A stretch of DNA of 64,000 nt from Roseimarinus sediminis (GTDB taxonomy: Bacteria > Bacteroidota > Bacteroidia > Bacteroidales > Prolixibacteraceae), in assembly GCF_050433125.1 (NCBI RefSeq), contig NZ_JBNPXV010000004.1:62001-126000 (forward strand), in the 5' to 3' direction. Positions 61,022 through 64,000 of the stretch are shown here, piece by piece. Position numbers and translations under genes: made by a program. The notes under the pieces were generated by a model, which searched no databases, was not told the origin of the DNA, and saw only the letters and a list, made by a program, of their open reading frames with translations. Within the stretch, counting starts at the first letter, position 1. Each line of letters opens with the position of its first letter.

Positions 61022-62845
61022 TTATTCATTGACTGTTGCCCCTTCTTCTTTGCCTACCTGAAAGAAGGAAATGGTTTTCTTCAACTTATCGGCCAACGAT
61101 GAAAGATCGTGCGATGAGTTGGCCATGTTTTCGGAGCTGTAGGCATTTTGCTGGGCGATGTTGTTCAACTGTTGAATGGCATTGTTGATTTGGTTGATAC
61201 CAGCTTCCTGTTCATTACTGGCCAGTTTGATGCCCTGAATCAGCTGGGCAGTTTTTTCAATTTCAGGAACAATGTTTTTGAGTTTAACACCTGCCTCATC
61301 GGAAGCTACAACGGTATCACGCGATACCTTGTTGATGATTTCGGCTGCTTCCTTACTGCTGTCGGCCAGGCGTTTTACCTCAGCGGCAACAACGGCAAAA
61401 CCTCGTCCGTGCTCACCGGCACGAGCTGCTTCAACCGCCGCGTTGAGTGCCAAAATGTTGGTCTGGAAAGCCAGATCGCCAATGAAGCCAATGCGTTCGA
61501 TAATGGCATTCAGTGATTTCGATGCCAGTTCGGTGGCCTTATTCCCATCGCGAATGCCATCGACCGAGGCCATGGCAATTTCTTCGGTGGTATTGGCATT
61601 TTCGGCATTTTGCAGGAAGTTGGCATGCAACTCTTCGATCGAACTTGAAATTTCTTCGGTGGTAGCTGCCTGATCGGTGGCTGTTTCACTCAGTTCGGTG
61701 GCATTCTTATTCATTTTCTGACTGGCCACAAAAATGTTCTCGATGCCCGACGAAATGTCTTCGACAATAAATTTCAATTGGTTGTTCATCCGGTTAAGGG
61801 CCGTCATCAACTCTCCAATTTCATCTTTCCGTGATACCTCGCGCTGACGATGCAATACACCATTGGAAATATTCTGCGCAATTTTAAGTCCTTCCTTAAT
61901 TGATCGTGTGATCGAGGTAGAGATGGCATAACCCAGTGCAATACCGATAATCAGAATGATCACCATGATCATGTTCAGCGAGATGCGCGATTCGGATATG
62001 ATGCTGTTGGTTTCTTCGGTCATTTCGGTGATCTGATCCACTCCAACATCGGCAAGTGCCATGATGTCGACCTTCATCAGATCTTCCAGTTCATTTCTTT
62101 TCAACTCAATGATCCGGGCCTTTTTATATCCTTCGATTAAATTTTCTGCAGCATTAAGGGCAGTACGCGCTTTCGAGGCGTTGGTTCCCGCGAGGCCACC
62201 AAGGTTGGCCCTGGCACGGTTCAGGTAACGGTTGGCTTCTTCCAGCTGATGGGGTTTACGTTCATTTACAGCATTTACAATAAGGTAGCCGGCAGCATTC
62301 AGGTTGTTTAAGGCCTCGCTTCCGGCCGCTGTACCCTGAAGACTCTTCAGGCTGGTGTTAAAAGTTACCAACAATTCATCGTTGGCCTTCACCTGCTCGT
62401 GATAGTTTTCGATATGACCGGTGAATTCACCAAGCGACGACCTGATTTCTTTAAGCTTTTCGGTATTCAAGCTTGAACTCTTTGCATTTTCGGAGATCGA
62501 AATCAGGGCATCCATCGAATGACTGAACTGCGTAATGTACTGATTGGCCCGGTTCAGGTAGTACTGATTTCTTACATGATCGTAGGCCTGAAGGTTGATC
62601 ATGATTTCGCGCCAGTCCTTATCGGCACGTACCGATTCGTTGACCGAAGGAAGTGATTCCTGTGCCAGTGAACGCGTTTCATCCTGAATTTTCATCATAC
62701 TAATGGTTGCAATCGCCCCAATAATTGCCGCCAGTAGTATAAGCAGTCCGAATCCGGATCCAATTTTAAAACCTATTTTAAGGTCATTCCATTTACGAAA
62801 TCCAAACGAACGCTTCGACTTCTTGCTATTTTCCCTTTTTCCCAT
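61022..62845 (-). CDS. Methyl-accepting chemotaxis protein 2
   Basis: 607 residues. A basic N-terminal tail, transmembrane 1 (~27-50), a long helical periplasmic sensor, transmembrane 2 (about 283-305), HAMP (ISNGVLHRQREVSRKDEIGELMTALN) and signalling tip LAFQTNILALNAAVEAARAGEHGRGFAVVAAEV near 468. The tip is closer to the E. coli type than in receptor 1. Together the two form a divergent-from-each-other but same-strand pair separated by 244 bases; the closer neighbour is a sugar-binding protein gene on the other strand. Confidence 0.95.
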   Translation of the reverse strand: MGKRENSKKSKRSFGFRKWNDLKIGFKIGSGFGLLILLAAIIGAIATISMMKIQDETRSLAQESLPSVNESVRADKDWREIMINLQAYDHVRNQYYLNRANQYITQFSHSMDALISISENAKSSSLNTEKLKEIRSSLGEFTGHIENYHEQVKANDELLVTFNTSLKSLQGTAAGSEALNNLNAAGYLIVNAVNERKPHQLEEANRYLNRARANLGGLAGTNASKARTALNAAENLIEGYKKARIIELKRNELEDLMKVDIMALADVGVDQITEMTEETNSIISESRISLNMIMVIILIIGIALGYAISTSITRSIKEGLKIAQNISNGVLHRQREVSRKDEIGELMTALNRMNNQLKFIVEDISSGIENIFVASQKMNKNATELSETATDQAATTEEISSSIEELHANFLQNAENANTTEEIAMASVDGIRDGNKATELASKSLNAIIERIGFIGDLAFQTNILALNAAVEAARAGEHGRGFAVVAAEVKRLADSSKEAAEIINKVSRDTVVASDEAGVKLKNIVPEIEKTAQLIQGIKLASNEQEAGINQINNAIQQLNNIAQQNAYSSENMANSSHDLSSLADKLKKTISFFQVGKEEGATVNE

Positions 62846-63053
62846 TATGATTAATCAGTTAGTTATCTTCAAAAAAAAACAATATCCAGGATTGGTCACT
62901 GTTGACAAACAGTACAAATCATTGGTTTGAATGATACATTTTACGGATGAGTACGAAAATAAAAAAAATTAGTTTAACAAGTTGAAAAAAGAGATTTATT
63001 TACCCCCGGGCCAAATTATTTCTTTGCAAACATGAAAAACTTGCAATTAAAAT

Positions 63054-63061
63054 TATTTTTG
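63054..63061 (+). promoter_or_regulatory. -7 box of the sugar-binding protein gene
   Basis: TATTTTTG matches TAnnTTTG, placing the transcript start near 63068. No proper -33 TTTG at 19-21 bases. The 21-base inverted repeat begins at its last G. Confidence 0.45.
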
Positions 63062-63081
63062 TAAAACAATGTCTGTTTTAC
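63061..63081. promoter_or_regulatory. Candidate operator: perfect inverted repeat in the promoter
   Basis: GTAAAACA / TGTTTTAC, 8 perfect bases per arm around ATGTC, directly at and after the -7 box. Such placement would let a repressor of LacI/GntR type block transcription. Inference; no regulator gene is in the window. Confidence 0.5.
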
Positions 63082-63130
63082 TGATACTATTTTCAACGGG
63101 GAACTGATTTTTCTAAATAACTTGTTAAAG

Positions 63131-64000
63131 ATGAAAACTTACCGATTATTTGTTTTTGTATTATTCATTTTGGTGTTTTTCTCAGGCTGTAAGCAGGGAG
63201 GAGACATTACCATTGGTTTTTTAATGCCCGATGGGGAAGGATCGCGCTGGCCCATCGATCAAAGTTATGTTGAAGCAGCAGCACGACAACAGGGGGTTGA
63301 AATCGTTTCAAGGTTTGTTGAGAACGATGAAAACATGCAGCAAAAGCAAGCCACTGAATTGCTTGAACTGGGCGTAGATGTGCTAATTGTGGTTTCGGTA
63401 AATGCCAACACGGCAGCAGCCATTGTTCGTGATGCACACAACTACGATGTACCCGTTGTGGCCTACGACCGTTTGATCCGTAATTCGGATGTCGATTATT
63501 ACGTAAGTTTTGAAGGAGCAAGTATCGGTAAGGTCATGCTCGATCATGCCATCTCAAAAGTACCAAAGGGTAATTATGTAATGCTTTGGGGCGACCCGGG
63601 CGACCTGAATGCGGTATTTATAAAAGAAGCCCAGGAAGAATACCTGAAACCCTTTGTCGATCGTGGCGATATTAACATTGTTTACAAAGGCTATGTCGAT
63701 AACTGGACGGCCGAGAACGCCTACCATAAGATGTCGGAGATACTCGATTTTTCAGATCAAAAAATCGATGCAGTGGTTACCAGTTACGATGGTTTGGCAG
63801 TGGGTGCATTGGAGGCCATTCGTGAACATCCCGAACAGGATATCAAAGTGCTGACCGGCCAGGATGCTGAAATGCAGGCCATACAGGCACTCTTAAACGA
63901 TGAAATGAGTCTGACTGTTTACAAGTCGATCAAAACCATTGCATCGGCCGCTGTTGATGTGGCGGTAAAACTGGCCCGAGGTGAAAAAATTGCCGTGGCC
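63131..64000 (+). CDS. XylF-like sugar-binding lipoprotein (partial)
   Basis: 290 residues visible, C-terminus beyond the window. Lipoprotein leader with lipobox SGC at Cys-20. Mature start ITIGFLMPDGEGSRWPIDQSY and VLIVVSVNANTAAAIV, PVVAYDRLIRNSDVDYYVSFEGASIGK then YVMLWGDPGDLNA and TSYDGLAVGALEAI match substrate-binding proteins of the xylose/ribose type. In E. coli XylF feeds an ABC importer; in Bacteroidota such lipoproteins may instead present sugar to a kinase or receptor. The gene next to it encodes a chemotaxis receptor. Confidence 0.88.
   Translation, partial: MKTYRLFVFVLFILVFFSGCKQGGDITIGFLMPDGEGSRWPIDQSYVEAAARQQGVEIVSRFVENDENMQQKQATELLELGVDVLIVVSVNANTAAAIVRDAHNYDVPVVAYDRLIRNSDVDYYVSFEGASIGKVMLDHAISKVPKGNYVMLWGDPGDLNAVFIKEAQEEYLKPFVDRGDINIVYKGYVDNWTAENAYHKMSEILDFSDQKIDAVVTSYDGLAVGALEAIREHPEQDIKVLTGQDAEMQAIQALLNDEMSLTVYKSIKTIASAAVDVAVKLARGEKIAVA

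Overview
The window comes from an anaerobic or facultatively anaerobic member of the Bacteroidota, most likely of the Bacteroidales/Marinilabiliales type (inference from gene content, not from a marker gene). Reasons: a GldF/GldG gliding-type ABC protein, secreted proteins with type IX secretion (T9SS) C-terminal sorting domains, FeoA-FeoB fusion, MarC, DUF5063, TPR-containing histidine kinases, promoters of the Bacteroidota TAnnTTTG type, weak Shine-Dalgarno sequences, and an [FeFe]-hydrogenase operon. Two methyl-accepting chemotaxis proteins are less usual for the group.

Layout. 1-6.2 kb, minus strand: GldF-GldG fusion (runs off the left edge), lpxB, a small membrane protein, surE, a structured RNA candidate resembling 6S RNA, a BFD-type ferredoxin, an HD protein and the pabC/pabB pair. 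6.3 kb: tRNA-Arg(CCG) and its terminator. 6.6-12.4 kb: a NarL-type regulator with a TPR histidine kinase, a small coiled-coil membrane protein, a seven-repeat T9SS-exported protein and an unknown exported protein. 12.5-13.2 kb: a decayed group II intron reverse transcriptase carrying a premature stop. 13.2-34.8 kb: housekeeping and transport genes (marC, ggt, an outer-membrane-type protein, ligA, an esterase, a U32 peptidase, feoAB, DUF456, an AGCS amino-acid symporter with an unusual insert, a PAS histidine kinase plus receiver, mutS2, a GlcD/GlcF-type dehydrogenase). 34.8-41 kb: pyk, a CotH-family T9SS protein, a DJ-1 protein, a lactonase and an AlaDH/saccharopine-dehydrogenase-like enzyme.

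41-51.9 kb is the most striking block. A SpoIIE-type phosphatase and a PAS protein are divergent from a ten-gene operon: DRTGG protein, RsbW-like ATPase, a hydrogenase-like Fe-S protein (HydS type, without the proton-shuttle cysteine), a second DRTGG protein, a PHP protein, a second GHKL ATPase, a thioredoxin-like [2Fe-2S] protein, HydB/NuoF, catalytic HydA and a NuoE-like subunit, closed by a strong terminator. The arrangement suggests a hydrogen- or redox-sensing partner-switch system regulating an electron-bifurcating-type hydrogenase (inference). Two dyads lie in the divergent promoter region.

52-64 kb: a ParE-type toxin-antitoxin pair, an SDR protein, DUF2147, a TlpA-like protein, pepD, a free-standing archaeal-type threonyl-tRNA editing domain, DUF5063, a 3'-5' exonuclease, an RlmI-type methyltransferase, two chemotaxis receptors, and a sugar-binding lipoprotein cut by the right edge with a perfect inverted repeat in its promoter. 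No rRNA, CRISPR array, prophage or intact insertion sequence was seen.
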